Below are positions 8,280 to 17,951 of a stretch of 64,000 nucleotides of DNA, piece by piece; positions within the stretch are counted from its first letter, which is position 1, and every line of letters begins with the position of its first letter. Under the pieces are notes generated by a model, which was not told the DNA's origin, searched no databases, and saw only the letters and a program-made list of their open reading frames with translations. The DNA is taken from contig CP015606.1 of NCBI GenBank assembly GCA_002284915.1, forward strand, positions 682,001-746,000, written 5' to 3'. The position numbers and the translations under genes are program-made. Source of the DNA: Actinobacteria bacterium IMCC26077. GTDB taxonomy: Bacteria > Actinomycetota > Actinomycetes > Nanopelagicales > Nanopelagicaceae.

Positions 8280-10985
8280 GTGGTCGCACTGCTCGATAAA
8301 ATCTTGCGCGCTGGTGAAGGGCGTCAAGTTAAGAACCTTGAGAAGATCGCCAAGATGGTCAATAGCCATGAAGGCGAGATTTCCCAACTCAGCGACCAAC
8401 AACTTCGAGCGAAAACCGATGAGTTCAAAGCGCGCCTGAGTGATGGCGAAGAGCTGGATGACTTACTACCCGAAGCTTTCGCAGTGGTTCGAGAGGCTGC
8501 CAAACGAACTCTCGGCCAAAGACATTATGACGTGCAATTGATGGGTGGCATTGCGCTCCACCGCGGCAACATCGCCGAAATGCGAACTGGTGAGGGTAAG
8601 ACTTTAGTTTCGACTCTTCCCGCGTACCTCAATGCATTGACCGGCTTGGGCGTACACATCGTCACCGTAAACGACTATCTTGCAGAACGTGATAGCGAGT
8701 GGATGGGTCGCGTTCATCGCTTTCTAGGTTTGAGCGTAGGCGTGATCTTGGCTCATATGAGCCCGCAAGAGCGTCGTGCGGCTTATGCAGCAGACATCAC
8801 CTACGGAACTAACAACGAATTCGGCTTCGATTATCTTCGTGACAACATGGCCTGGTCGATCAATGATTGCGTGCAGCGCGAACATAACTTTGCCATCGTC
8901 GACGAGGTCGACTCCATCCTCATTGATGAGGCACGAACTCCGCTAATTATCAGCGGACCTGCAGACCGCCCAACGAAGTGGTACTCCGAATTCGCGGCGA
9001 TAGCGAAGAAGCTCACCCCTGGCGATCATTATGAGGTCGATGAGAAGAAGCGAACTGTGGGAATTCTCGAGGCGGGAATCACCGAGGTAGAGCGATTGCT
9101 GGGAATCGAGAACCTTTACGAGACTGCGAACACTCCACTAATCAGCTACTTAAATAACGCTCTTAAGTCGAAAGAGCTCTTTAAGCGCGATCGTGACTAC
9201 GTCGTTATGAGCGGGGAACTTCTTATTGTCGACGAACACACTGGTCGAATCCTGCAGGGGCGTCGCTATAACGAAGGTCTCCATCAAGCGCTCGAAGCAA
9301 AAGAGGGCGTGAAGATCCAAGATGAAAATCAAACGTTAGCCACGATTACGCTTCAGAACTATTTCCGACTTTACGAGAAGCTCTCCGGCATGACTGGAAC
9401 GGCAATGACGGAGGCCTCCGAGTTCTATCAAATCTACAAATTGGGCGTAATCCCGATCCCAACAAATAAAGAGATGCAACGGGTCGATCAATCTGATCTT
9501 GTTTACAAGACTGAGAATGCAAAATTCATGGCGGTAGTAGATGACATCGTTGAACGCCATCGCAAAGGTCAACCAGTGCTTGTGGGCACGGTAAGCGTCG
9601 AGAAATCTGAAGAGCTATCTACTCATCTGGTTCGTCGTGGCGTCTCGCATGAAGTTTTGAATGCTAAGCAACATGAGCGAGAAGCGGCAATCGTTGCTCG
9701 CGCAGGCTGCAAAGGTGCGGTGACCGTTGCTACCAACATGGCTGGCCGCGGTACGGACATCATGCTCGGTGGAAACCCAGAATTCTTCGCAGACTTTGCC
9801 TTGCAACAGCGCGGCTTCTCACCTGTTGATACACCTGAAGATTATGAGCGAGAGTGGCCAGCAGAACTTACGCGCCAACGCCAACTTGTCTCTGCTGAAC
9901 ATGATGAGGTAGTTGCTTTAGGCGGGCTATATGTTTTAGGAACTGAGCGCCATGAATCTCGTCGTATCGATAATCAGCTCCGCGGTCGATCTGGTCGCCA
10001 AGGCGATCCAGGAGAGTCGCGGTTCTACCTCTCCCTTCAAGATGACTTGATGCGTCGCTTTAATTCTGCGCTTGTCGAACGGTTCTTAGGCGCTGCAGGT
10101 ATTCCTGAAGATGTACCCATTGAATCGAAGATGGTAAGTAACGCAATTAAATCTGCGCAGACTCAAGTTGAGAGCCAGAATTTCGAAATTCGAAAGAATG
10201 TTCTCAAGTACGACGATGTTCTCAATCGCCAACGGCAAGTTATTTATGCAGAACGTCGTAGCGTTCTCGAAGGCGCAGACCTCCGCGAGCAGATGGTTGA
10301 CTTTGTCGATGATGCCGTCCGAGGGCAGGTCACCTTTGCCACATCGGAAGGATTCCCCGAAGATTGGAATTTGGAGGCGTTATGGCAGCAGCTCAAAGCA
10401 CTCTATCCGATTTCGCTTTCACCCGATGAACTCATCGCAGAGGTAGGCGATGTCTCGGCGCTATCAACGGAGTACTTGAGTGAGGTAGTGAGTACTAATG
10501 CGCTTGAGAAATATGAAGAGCGCGAGCAGGCCCTCTCTCCAGAAATCATGCGTGAGCTCGAACGTCGAGTAGTCCTCTCGGTGCTAGATCGCCGCTGGCG
10601 TGACCATCTATATGAGATGGATTACCTCCAAGAGGGTATTGGTTTACGAGCCATGGCTCAAAGAGATCCATTAGTCGAGTATCAGAAAGAGGGCTACGAC
10701 CTCTTTACCGCAATGATGGAGGGAATCAAAGAGGAGTCGGTTGGCTTTGTCTTCCATGCTGAAGTAAATGTAGAACGGACTGCACAGGGTGACCTCGCAT
10801 CAGCATCCCTTCCTGAATTGGGTGGAGGCGAACAAGAACTTCACTATTCGGCGCCTGGAGAATCTGGTGAACTTGAAGAGCAGGTAGCACGTTCGTCAGA
10901 CGAGACATCACGGAATGCTCCATGTCCATGTGGCTCAGGGAAGAAGTACAAACGCTGTCACGGCGATCCTCGCAACCGCGGTTAA
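8280..10985 (+). CDS. secA: preprotein translocase ATPase SecA
   Basis: The 901-residue motor of the Sec export pathway. Walker A MRTGEGKT (about 105), Walker B region [15 protein letters not shown], helicase motifs [17 protein letters not shown] and GRGTDI are visible, and it ends with the SEC-C zinc motif [14 protein letters not shown] used for SecB/ribosome contact. GTG 8280 is supported by AGAAAGG about 9 nt upstream and by the typical SecA N terminus. Length is normal for housekeeping SecA1. It probably shares a transcript with comF. Confidence 0.97.
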   Translation: MVALLDKILRAGEGRQVKNLEKIAKMVNSHEGEISQLSDQQLRAKTDEFKARLSDGEELDDLLPEAFAVVREAAKRTLGQRHYDVQLMGGIALHRGNIAEMRTGEGKTLVSTLPAYLNALTGLGVHIVTVNDYLAERDSEWMGRVHRFLGLSVGVILAHMSPQERRAAYAADITYGTNNEFGFDYLRDNMAWSINDCVQREHNFAIVDEVDSILIDEARTPLIISGPADRPTKWYSEFAAIAKKLTPGDHYEVDEKKRTVGILEAGITEVERLLGIENLYETANTPLISYLNNALKSKELFKRDRDYVVMSGELLIVDEHTGRILQGRRYNEGLHQALEAKEGVKIQDENQTLATITLQNYFRLYEKLSGMTGTAMTEASEFYQIYKLGVIPIPTNKEMQRVDQSDLVYKTENAKFMAVVDDIVERHRKGQPVLVGTVSVEKSEELSTHLVRRGVSHEVLNAKQHEREAAIVARAGCKGAVTVATNMAGRGTDIMLGGNPEFFADFALQQRGFSPVDTPEDYEREWPAELTRQRQLVSAEHDEVVALGGLYVLGTERHESRRIDNQLRGRSGRQGDPGESRFYLSLQDDLMRRFNSALVERFLGAAGIPEDVPIESKMVSNAIKSAQTQVESQNFEIRKNVLKYDDVLNRQRQVIYAERRSVLEGADLREQMVDFVDDAVRGQVTFATSEGFPEDWNLEALWQQLKALYPISLSPDELIAEVGDVSALSTEYLSEVVSTNALEKYEEREQALSPEIMRELERRVVLSVLDRRWRDHLYEMDYLQEGIGLRAMAQRDPLVEYQKEGYDLFTAMMEGIKEESVGFVFHAEVNVERTAQGDLASASLPELGGGEQELHYSAPGESGELEEQVARSSDETSRNAPCPCGSGKKYKRCHGDPRNRG

Positions 10986-10996
10986 CCCCAACGATC

Positions 10997-11563
10997 TCAC
11001 AACGAGGCTAGTTCAACGCAGATCCATCTCCCGTCGAGACCCTCAAAGCGCGCTACTAGCACCCGGCTGCGCTCTCTTCCATGCAGCATCGCAGTGACTT
11101 CAAGGATTTGATCGAAAGGTTGTCCGATTCGTTTTCGGCCGACTCGAATCGGAATGGGTCGCGCCCGAGCATTCTCGGTTAGATATGCGAAGACTTTCCG
11201 GTTACACCATCGAGAGAGTTGTACCGGTGATCGCTTCCCGTTGAGGATTTCGAGTGCGCTGTGAATGAATCTATCGACCCATTCACTCGGTTCCGGTAGT
11301 TGATCGAATGGCGTTATTTGTCGCCCGAATTCATACTCATCTTCAACGTAGGTATCGTCATCGGGTGTTGGTTTAAAGGTTAGCTGTGAAGGTCTGGTGG
11401 AAATCTCAGGTCGCTCAAAGAGCTCCAGAGCATCCTGCATCATGGGCATGTTCATGGCGTGAGAGTCGCCCACCGGGCACGCGATAAGGGTCAATCTCAG
11501 AGCTGATAAAGCATCATCCGAAAGTATGAGTGTGGAGCGCTTGCGCCCGATCGCAGCAACCAC
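10997..11563 (-). CDS. Rv3235-family protein
   Basis: A 188-residue protein whose C-terminal half (about 85-185: LEILNGKRSPVQLSRWC, VTAMLHGRERSRVLVARFEGL) matches the Rv3235 family found next to secA in actinobacteria; its function is unknown. The N-terminal third looks disordered and acidic. The longest frame uses GTG 11563, only 14 nt from the divergent SAF gene, leaving little room for a promoter. ATG 11455 would give a 152-residue product and keeps the conserved part. Neither start has a clear ribosome site. Confidence 0.75.
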   Translation of the reverse strand: MVAAIGRKRSTLILSDDALSALRLTLIACPVGDSHAMNMPMMQDALELFERPEISTRPSQLTFKPTPDDDTYVEDEYEFGRQITPFDQLPEPSEWVDRFIHSALEILNGKRSPVQLSRWCNRKVFAYLTENARARPIPIRVGRKRIGQPFDQILEVTAMLHGRERSRVLVARFEGLDGRWICVELASL

Positions 11564-11577
11564 GATAAGAAGCTGAC

Positions 11578-12171
11578 ATGCGAAAAAAAGAACTTCTAGG
11601 GTTATTCTTGCTCGTTCTGGGTGGCGGAGGAATCTACCTTTCGGTTAGTAATGGGCCGCCCCAATATCTCTATCTCACTGCAGCGCGGGACATCTCACCT
11701 GGACAAGTGGTTGAAAGCCAGGATTTTTCTCAACAGTCCCTCCATCTGGCAAAGGCTAGCTCGCACTACGTGAGCGGTTCTGCACTGGTTACTGGTCATC
11801 GAGCACTTCGGCGGATTAGCCGTGGGGAATTGGTTCCTCGTGATGCATTAAGTAGCACTACAGAGGTGGAACAACGTCGCCTGCTCACTTTCACCGTTGC
11901 TAACTCTGATCTGCCTCTTGGACTGAAAATCGGTGATCTCATTGATATCTACTTCTTCACTATTCCTACTGGCTCATCGGTAACTGAGGAAATCAAACTG
12001 ATTGATGTGATGCCACGAATTCGGGTTCAATCAATTGAGAGAGACCCAAATCAAGTAAATAGTCAAGTTACTATCTCAGCGCTATTTGAAGCGAGCGACT
12101 CCAAGGACATTATGACTTTGATTGCCACAGCAAAGATTGCCCTTGCCCAGAGGTTTGATGATCGTGAGTGA
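11578..12171 (+). CDS. SAF-domain protein, CpaB/RcpC-like
   Basis: A 197-residue protein with one N-terminal membrane segment (about 6-23) and a SAF domain beginning YLTAARDISPGQVVESQDFS, followed by a second region with LGLKIGDLIDIYF. This is the layout of CpaB/RcpC, the periplasmic component of Flp/tight-adherence pilus assembly, and of SAF proteins in pilus-like loci. The next gene overlaps it by 14 nt. No pilin, secretin or pilus ATPase is in the window, so a pilus role is only a suggestion. Confidence 0.75.
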   Translation: MRKKELLGLFLLVLGGGGIYLSVSNGPPQYLYLTAARDISPGQVVESQDFSQQSLHLAKASSHYVSGSALVTGHRALRRISRGELVPRDALSSTTEVEQRRLLTFTVANSDLPLGLKIGDLIDIYFFTIPTGSSVTEEIKLIDVMPRIRVQSIERDPNQVNSQVTISALFEASDSKDIMTLIATAKIALAQRFDDRE

Positions 12172-12886
12172 ACGAGAGATCCGGCTCTGCATCATGGAGC
12201 CCACTTTAGAGGCGGCTGTACTCGGGCTCTTGAGCGCTGCTGGTATGGAATGTTCTGCACGCTACCTGCATCCAGAGGAGATTCCACGCGAGAACCGACC
12301 GCAGACGATACTCATCGTTTCAGCATCTACCTCTCGAAGTAGCGAGCATGTGCATGAGCAGATGGGCTTTCTCGCCTTTATTGAGGTCGATCAGAAAAAT
12401 GTGAATACAGTGGTAGAAAGAATCAATCTCATATCATCAGAAAGAACTTCGGCGAGCGAGAGATTGACAACAGAGCGGCGGCCACTAGTAATCGGAGTCA
12501 TGCCGCGGGTAGGTGCGACTTTGCTCGAAGATTTGCTCGAGCGCGAATTGAGCACAGAGATCTTCGCTCTACGTAATCGGGTTCCCGAATCGTCGCCACA
12601 AATCTTCTGCACCGAAATTGATGATCCGGCTCTGACTCAGCTATTTAGCAGGATTGATGAAATCGACACTTCCACCAAAAGGGTTGGTGTTGTTGTGAAC
12701 AAGGTGGCTAAGGGCGCATTAGCCCGCCGAAAGCTCCAAGCACTTGAGCGGGAATTGAGAGCCGTAGCGGTAGAACTGATCTGCCCGATATTCTTCGATT
12801 CGCAGCTCCAGATTTTAGGCGCTCCTAGCAAGGAGACGATTCACGCAATCAGACCTCTATTCGACTGGATGAGAAAAGCAAATTAG
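12158..12886 (+). CDS. CpaE-like or unknown protein, companion of SAF gene
   Basis: A 242-residue cytoplasmic protein of no certain family. ATG 12158 (MIVSEREIRL) is preferred over an upstream TTG because a purine-rich CAGAGG precedes it; it overlaps the SAF gene by 14 nt. The N-terminal third looks receiver-like; the rest alternates strands and helices and contains VGVVVNKVAKGALARRKLQ, reminiscent of the end of MinD/CpaE ATPases. Where such ATPases carry a P-loop this protein has GVMPRVGATLLEDLL, without GKT/S. A degenerate, non-ATP-binding CpaE relative is possible. Translation coupling to a CpaB-like gene supports a joint role. Confidence 0.6.
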   Translation: MIVSEREIRLCIMEPTLEAAVLGLLSAAGMECSARYLHPEEIPRENRPQTILIVSASTSRSSEHVHEQMGFLAFIEVDQKNVNTVVERINLISSERTSASERLTTERRPLVIGVMPRVGATLLEDLLERELSTEIFALRNRVPESSPQIFCTEIDDPALTQLFSRIDEIDTSTKRVGVVVNKVAKGALARRKLQALERELRAVAVELICPIFFDSQLQILGAPSKETIHAIRPLFDWMRKAN

Positions 12887-12889
12887 GCT
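12884..12889 (+). promoter_or_regulatory. -10 box TAGGCT, leaderless promoter of DUF6912 gene
   Basis: TAGGCT overlaps the preceding stop codon (TAG) and ends 6 nt before ATG 12896. The same hexamer at the same distance recurs before argG, the GlcD-type gene and the prolyl oligopeptidase gene. Confidence 0.6.
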
Positions 12890-12895
12890 TCTCTC

Positions 12896-13279
12896 ATGCG
12901 CGGATATCTACCAATGACAAAGGCTGATCTCGCTGCTTTCTCGGTAAGCGCCCGCGCTGATCTCGCTGCAATATACCTTCCCACGAACTTGCTAGCCGAG
13001 GAGTATGGGGTTACTGAACTCGAAGATATCGAGTATGGAGCCCTGGAGATCGCACGCGAAGTTGCAGAGCAATCCCATTTGCCAATTATCGTCGCCGTCG
13101 AGATTGATGATTCGCTGGTCGCTCGGGGTACCGAGCAAAGAGCAGGGGTAATCGACGGTGAATTCTCGATAAGCATGGATGATGTAGTTGCGTTCTACCT
13201 TATAAAAGATCACGATGAAGAATTGGAATGGTACGACGCCTCAGAATCAGCTCTCTGCTTAGATCAGATTGCTGGGTGA
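12896..13279 (+). CDS. DUF6912 family protein
   Basis: A 127-residue actinobacterial protein of unknown function. The N terminus MRGYLPMTKADLAAF matches the family pattern, and the sequence alternates short strands and helices with many acidic residues (about 95-120). It has no membrane segment. The 5-nt gap to the next gene indicates an operon with the PdtaS-like kinase. Confidence 0.75.
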   Translation: MRGYLPMTKADLAAFSVSARADLAAIYLPTNLLAEEYGVTELEDIEYGALEIAREVAEQSHLPIIVAVEIDDSLVARGTEQRAGVIDGEFSISMDDVVAFYLIKDHDEELEWYDASESALCLDQIAG

Positions 13280-13284
13280 CCTAG

Positions 13285-14754
13285 ATGCCTTCGTTAGATG
13301 AACTCACTACGCGGAGCACATTGGCTCCTGATGATTTAGCTCGATTGCGAGCCGTCATTTCGGAGTGGCAGTTGTTGGCGGATCTGTCATTTGCCGATCT
13401 CTTGCTGTGGGTTCCGCTTCGGGATAATCCCAAGAGTTGGCCAGAGGGACATGTTGTCGTTGCACAAATGCGACCAACAACTGCAGCGACCGTTTATCCA
13501 AAGGATCTAGTAGGCAACAAAGTTCGCTGGGGAGAGCGACCGTGGATAGATGCTGCGCTCTCTGATGGTGAGATTCAACGCGAAACCGAGCCAGAGTTAA
13601 TCGGTGAGCTCACGGTCAAAGAAGAGACGATTCCAATCTTGCACAATGGTCGCGTCATTGGGGTAGTAGCGCGGTATCGAAATGTCGAACAGATGCGTTC
13701 GCCCGGACGTCTAGAACTCACCTATCGTGAAGCTGCTTTTGATTTGGCACGAATGATCAGCGAAGGAACCTTCCCCGCTGCCGAAGTGGTAACGGAAGTG
13801 ACTCCTCGAGTGGGGGATGGACTTATTCGCCTAGATCGAAATGGAATGGTTGCCTTTAGCAGTCCCAATGCTATCTCTGCGTTCCGGCAGATAGGACTTC
13901 AAGGCGATCTCGAATTACAAGAGCTTGCGGCTGTAGTTGAGAAACTTGGTTCAGGATTTAAAGCGAGACATCCGCGAGATGAATCCTGGAAATCGATTAT
14001 CAATGGCAAACTTCCGCGACAAGTCGAATTTGAGAATAACAATGGAGTGCTCGATCTCTTCGTCTTGCCGTTAACTGCCGGAAATGATCGAGTTGGTGCG
14101 TTGGTGCTCGTCCACAATGTCACCGAAATTAGAAGGAGAGAGCGTGAGCTAATCTCTAAAGATGCCACGATTCGCGAAATCCATCACCGGGTAAAAAATA
14201 ATCTACAGACGGTCAGCGCATTGCTTCGACTCCAATCAAGACGAGCTGAGAACCCCTCAGCGGTGTCAGCCATCGAGGAGGCAATTCGCCGAATAGGTTC
14301 AATCGCACTCGTCCATGAGATGCTCTCCATGAGCGCCAAAGAGATGGTGGACTTTGATGAGGTCGCTGATAAGTTAATTGCTGCCGTAAAGGATGTCTCA
14401 ACTTTGCGGCCGGGAATCTCGCTGGAGCGCCTTGGTAAGTTCGGAGCGCTTCGTCCAGAAGTTGCGACCCCGCTAGCGTTGATTCTTACGGAACTCATCC
14501 AAAATGCTTATGAGCATGGATTGGCAAGCGTAGGTTCAAAATTGCGTATTGAAGCAGTGCGTAAGAATGATCTACTCGTGCTAGAAGTCAGTGATGATGG
14601 GATTGGATTACCAAGCGACTTTGATATTGATTCATCCGAAAGTCTTGGTCTACAGATTGTGAAGACATTGGCAACCAATGAATTAGGTGGGCAGATTGTA
14701 GTTCGCCGAATAGATAGCGGCGGTACCACTATCCATGTCGAGATCTACTGCTGA
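13285..14754 (+). CDS. pdtaS: PdtaS-type cytosolic sensor histidine kinase
   Basis: A 489-residue kinase without membrane segments: N-terminal GAF-like sensor (about 1-150), PAS-like domain (about 165-285), HisKA_2 dimerisation domain with the phospho-accepting His in IREIHHRVKNNLQTVSALLRLQ (about 295), and HATPase with ELIQNAYEHG and SDDGIGL. HisKA_2 kinases of this build (Rv3220c) signal to ANTAR RNA-binding regulators such as PdtaR, linked to nutrient and copper/NO response in mycobacteria. The partner gene is not in the window. Its last 10 nt overlap whiB1 on the other strand, the same neighbourhood as in Mycobacterium. Confidence 0.88.
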   Translation: MPSLDELTTRSTLAPDDLARLRAVISEWQLLADLSFADLLLWVPLRDNPKSWPEGHVVVAQMRPTTAATVYPKDLVGNKVRWGERPWIDAALSDGEIQRETEPELIGELTVKEETIPILHNGRVIGVVARYRNVEQMRSPGRLELTYREAAFDLARMISEGTFPAAEVVTEVTPRVGDGLIRLDRNGMVAFSSPNAISAFRQIGLQGDLELQELAAVVEKLGSGFKARHPRDESWKSIINGKLPRQVEFENNNGVLDLFVLPLTAGNDRVGALVLVHNVTEIRRRERELISKDATIREIHHRVKNNLQTVSALLRLQSRRAENPSAVSAIEEAIRRIGSIALVHEMLSMSAKEMVDFDEVADKLIAAVKDVSTLRPGISLERLGKFGALRPEVATPLALILTELIQNAYEHGLASVGSKLRIEAVRKNDLLVLEVSDDGIGLPSDFDIDSSESLGLQIVKTLATNELGGQIVVRRIDSGGTTIHVEIYC

Positions 14755-15029
14755 TTGATTTCGTAAGGCTGAGGGCTTTCGATGCCGCGTGCTCGATTTC
14801 GGGCTGCGCGTCGCTTGAGCGCACGGCGCTCGTCTTCAGATAGCCCGCCCCAGACCCCTGCCTCTTGACCGCTTTCAAGCGCCCACTTAAGGCATTCGTT
14901 AATCACCAGACAGCGATTGCAGACCTTCTTGGCCTCTTCAATCTGTTGGAGCGCAGGGCCGGTATTCCCGATGGGAAAGAAAAGTTCCGGATCCTCATCT
15001 CGGCAGGCAGAGCGATGTCGCCAATCCAT
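14745..15029 (-). CDS. whiB1: WhiB1-type iron-sulfur transcription regulator
   Basis: A 94-residue protein with the four cluster Cys residues (SACRDED, CNRCLVINEC), the turn GVWGGLSEDERRALKRR and a basic C-terminal DNA-binding tail. Nearly every position of the core agrees with WhiB1 as I know it, including the start MDWRH. WhiB1 binds a [4Fe-4S] cluster, senses nitric oxide and contacts the region 4 domain of the principal sigma factor. A GAGGGGGC stretch precedes the ATG, so this mRNA is leadered, unlike many neighbours. It is convergent with, and overlaps, the pdtaS-like gene. Confidence 0.95.
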   Translation of the reverse strand: MDWRHRSACRDEDPELFFPIGNTGPALQQIEEAKKVCNRCLVINECLKWALESGQEAGVWGGLSEDERRALKRRAARNRARGIESPQPYEINQQ

Positions 15030-15178
15030 GGCTGCCCCCTCAAGCGGAAATGATCAGAAAAATGGCGCCGCGAAAATCGGAGTAATTCGCAGCTTCCTTA
15101 TTCTCCCGCACCTCATCGGCGGTAACAAGGAAGGTAGGGGTAATTCCTCTCACAAGATTTGCGCCTTTTTCACCGCGG

Positions 15179-15250
15179 CGCCCCCGACAGGATTCGAACC
15201 TGTGCACCCGCCTCCGGAGGGCGGTGCTCTATCCCCTGAGCTACGGGGGC
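15179..15250 (-). tRNA. tRNA-Arg (CCG)
   Basis: The 72-nt reverse strand folds as a cloverleaf: acceptor GCCCCCG/CGGGGGC, anticodon stem CCGCC/GGCGG with loop CTCCGGA (anticodon CCG, reads CGG) and a T arm with TTCGAAT. CCA is not encoded. Confidence 0.97.
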
Positions 15251-15303
15251 TCATGCACAGGCTAGCGCACGCAAAGTTCGCCAATTTGGGAGAAGATTGG
15301 TGG

Positions 15304-16245
15304 ATGATGATGAGCGCTCATAGAAATCTCAGCAATACCGCAACTGCGTATTTTGCCACCGGCTGCTTCTGGGGCGCCGAGCGTCGCTTCTGGCAGATGG
15401 CTGGCGTACTTAACACAAGCGTTGGATATATGGGAGGCAGCACTAGTACTCCCACCTACAAGGAGGTCTGCACTGGAGCCACTGGTCATGCAGAGGTAGT
15501 CAGAGTGGAGTTCGACCCAGCGCAAATCTCGTACGAGCAATTACTGAGCGCCTTTTGGGAGATGCATGATCCCACCACGCTCAATCGTCAAGGTAATGAT
15601 GTCGGCACCCAATATCGGAGCGCGATTTTTTTCGTGGATGAAAATCAGCAAAATGCTGCGCAGCAAAGTATAGAGATTTATCAGCGAGAGCTAGATCGAA
15701 TGGGATTCGATTCAATAACCACAGAAATTACTCTTGCACCTAGTTTCTGGGCTGCCGAGGAATATCACCAGCGTTATCTCGAGAAGAATCCAAATGGTTA
15801 CGATTGCCACGCGACTACCGGTGTTCCTTTCCCCGCACTGGTCAAGGGATATTCCCATCCAATCGATGAGAATGAATTGAAGTCACGTGTAGATAATCTT
15901 TCATTCAACGTTTTACGTCGAGCAGCTACCGAAGCTCCATTTAGCGGCGAATACACTGATGAAGAGAGCGTGGGCGTATATCGGTGCAAGGCGTGCAATA
16001 GTGAGCTCTTTCGAAGTGAGCATAAGTTTCACTCGGGATGTGGATGGCCATCCTTCTATCAGCCAAAGGCGAATGACGCGGTCGAGTTGATTGCCGATCA
16101 CTCCTTAGGGCGCGTCCGCACCGAGGTTCGATGTGCCAGATGTGGCTCGCATTTAGGCCACGTCTTCGAGGGTGAGGGGTATGACACTCCCACTGATGAG
16201 CGGTGGTGTATCAATTCGGTCTCACTCGTTCTGGAGAAGAAGTAG
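15304..16245 (+). CDS. msrAB: fused peptide methionine sulfoxide reductase MsrA-MsrB
   Basis: A 313-residue repair enzyme reducing both stereoisomers of methionine sulfoxide. MsrA domain first (catalytic Cys in ATGCFWGAERRFW, about residue 20), then MsrB (from about 175) with zinc-binding CxxC pairs (CKAC, CARC), SGCGWPSFYQP and the resolving catalytic Cys in RWCINSVSL. The frame is open far upstream through the tRNA, but ATG 15304 (first of three consecutive ATGs) is preceded by GGGAGAAG 8 nt away. There is no signal peptide, so it is cytosolic. It heads a run of same-strand genes to 20.6 kb. Confidence 0.93.
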   Translation: MMMSAHRNLSNTATAYFATGCFWGAERRFWQMAGVLNTSVGYMGGSTSTPTYKEVCTGATGHAEVVRVEFDPAQISYEQLLSAFWEMHDPTTLNRQGNDVGTQYRSAIFFVDENQQNAAQQSIEIYQRELDRMGFDSITTEITLAPSFWAAEEYHQRYLEKNPNGYDCHATTGVPFPALVKGYSHPIDENELKSRVDNLSFNVLRRAATEAPFSGEYTDEESVGVYRCKACNSELFRSEHKFHSGCGWPSFYQPKANDAVELIADHSLGRVRTEVRCARCGSHLGHVFEGEGYDTPTDERWCINSVSLVLEKK

Positions 16246-16248
16246 GCT
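16243..16248 (+). promoter_or_regulatory. candidate -10 box TAGGCT for terC
   Basis: TAGGCT overlaps the msrAB stop codon. Transcription start about 7 nt on would give terC a leader of about 40 nt containing GGGGAG before ATG 16297. Confidence 0.35.
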
Positions 16249-16296
16249 TATCTGGCTCTATAGCCTTCAGAATATTCCAAGCGGGGAGATGGGTAG

Positions 16297-17205
16297 ATGA
16301 CCTCAGGTTCAGTTTGGCTCGTCACCATCGGCGTACTCGTTGGAGTATTACTCCTTGACCTTCTTCTTGCAATAAAACGTCGACATCAGGAGACAACTAC
16401 AAAAGAGGCAGCTTTATGGACGATCTTCTATGTAGCAGCGGCAATTCTCTTCGGCTGGACGTTGGGAAATTGGGAGACGCCACAGGCGAGATCGGAATTC
16501 TTTGCAGGTTGGTTGACTGAGTACTCACTTTCGATTGACAACGTCTTTGTCTTTATCATCATCTTGGCTCGCCTCAAGATCAGTAAAGAGAAAGCGCAGC
16601 TTGTCCTGCTCATTGGAATTATCTTGGCTTTGATTTTGCGCGGCGCTTTTATCGCGGCAGGAGCTGCGCTCATCCATCGCTTTGTCGCCATCTTCTTCCT
16701 CTTTGGGGCGTTCCTTTTGTATACCGCGTGGCACTTAGCAAAAGATGAAGATGAAAGTAACGATTGGGAAGAATCAAAGCTCATCAAGACACTAACGGCT
16801 CGTGGCGCCACACCTTTTACGGTTGCGTTAGTGGCGGTGGGGACCACCGATTTGCTCTTTGCCCTCGATTCCATTCCCGCAATTTTCGGATTGACTAAAG
16901 ATCCGTACATAGTCTTCACTGCCAACGCCTTTGCATTGATGGGCTTACGCCAGTTGTACTTCTTGCTCGGAGATTTTCTCAATCGGCTCATTTACCTATC
17001 CAAAGGCTTAGCAATCGTCCTCGGATTCATCGGTATAAAATTGATCATCGAAGCGTTGCACGGTGTTGGGATTCATAAGATTGGGTCATTCCACATTCCA
17101 GAAGTTTCATTAGCAGTGAGTTTGGGCGTAATCGTGGCTTCCCTCGCAGTAACGACCTTGATTAGCCTTACGAGGTCTGGTGGGAAGGATAAGGAGACGA
17201 GATGA
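16297..17205 (+). CDS. TerC-family integral membrane protein
   Basis: A 302-residue polytopic protein with about eight hydrophobic helices. Family signatures are EYSLSIDNVFVFIIIL and VGTTDLLFALDSIPAIFG, whose membrane Asp residues are the likely metal-binding positions. TerC/Alx proteins are manganese exporters or assist metalation of exported proteins; the founding name refers to tellurite resistance. No yybP-ykoY riboswitch can fit in the 51-nt gap upstream. The SDR gene overlaps the stop by 4 nt. Confidence 0.92.
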   Translation: MTSGSVWLVTIGVLVGVLLLDLLLAIKRRHQETTTKEAALWTIFYVAAAILFGWTLGNWETPQARSEFFAGWLTEYSLSIDNVFVFIIILARLKISKEKAQLVLLIGIILALILRGAFIAAGAALIHRFVAIFFLFGAFLLYTAWHLAKDEDESNDWEESKLIKTLTARGATPFTVALVAVGTTDLLFALDSIPAIFGLTKDPYIVFTANAFALMGLRQLYFLLGDFLNRLIYLSKGLAIVLGFIGIKLIIEALHGVGIHKIGSFHIPEVSLAVSLGVIVASLAVTTLISLTRSGGKDKETR

Positions 17206-17951
17206 AACCAGTTGCGGTCGTCACAGGGGCAAGTAGCGGAATTGGCGCGGCCACCGCACTTTTACTGGCAGAGCATGGATTTCATGTCGTTGCCGTAGCG
17301 CGTCGCGCCGAACGTTTACAAGAGCTTGCGCGCAAGAGCGCAGATATTGAGAGCATGGTTGTTGATGTCACATCAGACAGCGATGTCATGAAGCTTGCTC
17401 AGCATCTTTCAGGCAAACCAGTGGAACTCCTCGTCTGCAATGCCGGTGGCGCCTTCGATTTTGACACCGTGATTACCTCTGATCCAGAGATTTGGATGAA
17501 AACTTATGATGTCAATGTGGTGGGTTCGGTTCGAACCATCAAGGCGCTCGTCCCACTCATGACCGAACATGGAAAAGGGCATCTCGTACTCATCACCTCG
17601 ACCGCCGGACAAGTTGCGTACGAGAACGGTGGCACGTATGTAGCAGCAAAACATGGCGAAGTTGCTCTGGCGCGAACCTTGAGATTGGAATTGAGTGGAT
17701 TGCCCATTCGAGTCACGGAAATCGCCCCAGGCATGGTGAAGACCGATGAATTTGCACTGACTCGTTTTTCAGGCGATCAAGAACGGGCTGCGAAGATCTA
17801 TGCCGGCGTAGCGAAGCCACTTACCGATCAGGATGTTGCCGAAGCGATTCGGTGGAGCGTGATGCTTCCAGAGCATTTCAATATCGATTCCATGACCATT
17901 CGACCGGTGGCGCAAGCTGCTCAACATAAAGTCCATCGGGTGCCAAACTAA
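17202..17951 (+). CDS. short-chain dehydrogenase/reductase
   Basis: A classical SDR of 249 residues: nucleotide loop TGASSGIGAA at the N terminus, NAG near residue 80, catalytic Ser in ITSTAG and YVAAK (Tyr/Lys) near residue 150. Arg residues after the second strand (VARRAERL) suggest NADPH preference. It resembles the YdfG/3-hydroxy acid dehydrogenase branch, but the substrate cannot be read from sequence. Overlaps with terC (ATGA) and with the next gene (TAATG) show an operon. Confidence 0.9.
   Translation: MKPVAVVTGASSGIGAATALLLAEHGFHVVAVARRAERLQELARKSADIESMVVDVTSDSDVMKLAQHLSGKPVELLVCNAGGAFDFDTVITSDPEIWMKTYDVNVVGSVRTIKALVPLMTEHGKGHLVLITSTAGQVAYENGGTYVAAKHGEVALARTLRLELSGLPIRVTEIAPGMVKTDEFALTRFSGDQERAAKIYAGVAKPLTDQDVAEAIRWSVMLPEHFNIDSMTIRPVAQAAQHKVHRVPN

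Noticed and set aside
14917-15303. Long N-terminal extension of MsrAB through tRNA-Arg
   Set aside because: It would translate antisense of the tRNA and overlap whiB1. ATG 15304 has a well-placed GGGAGAAG and fits the family start.
16246-16296. yybP-ykoY manganese riboswitch before the TerC gene
   Set aside because: The 51-nt space is too short for the element and no matching motif is seen.
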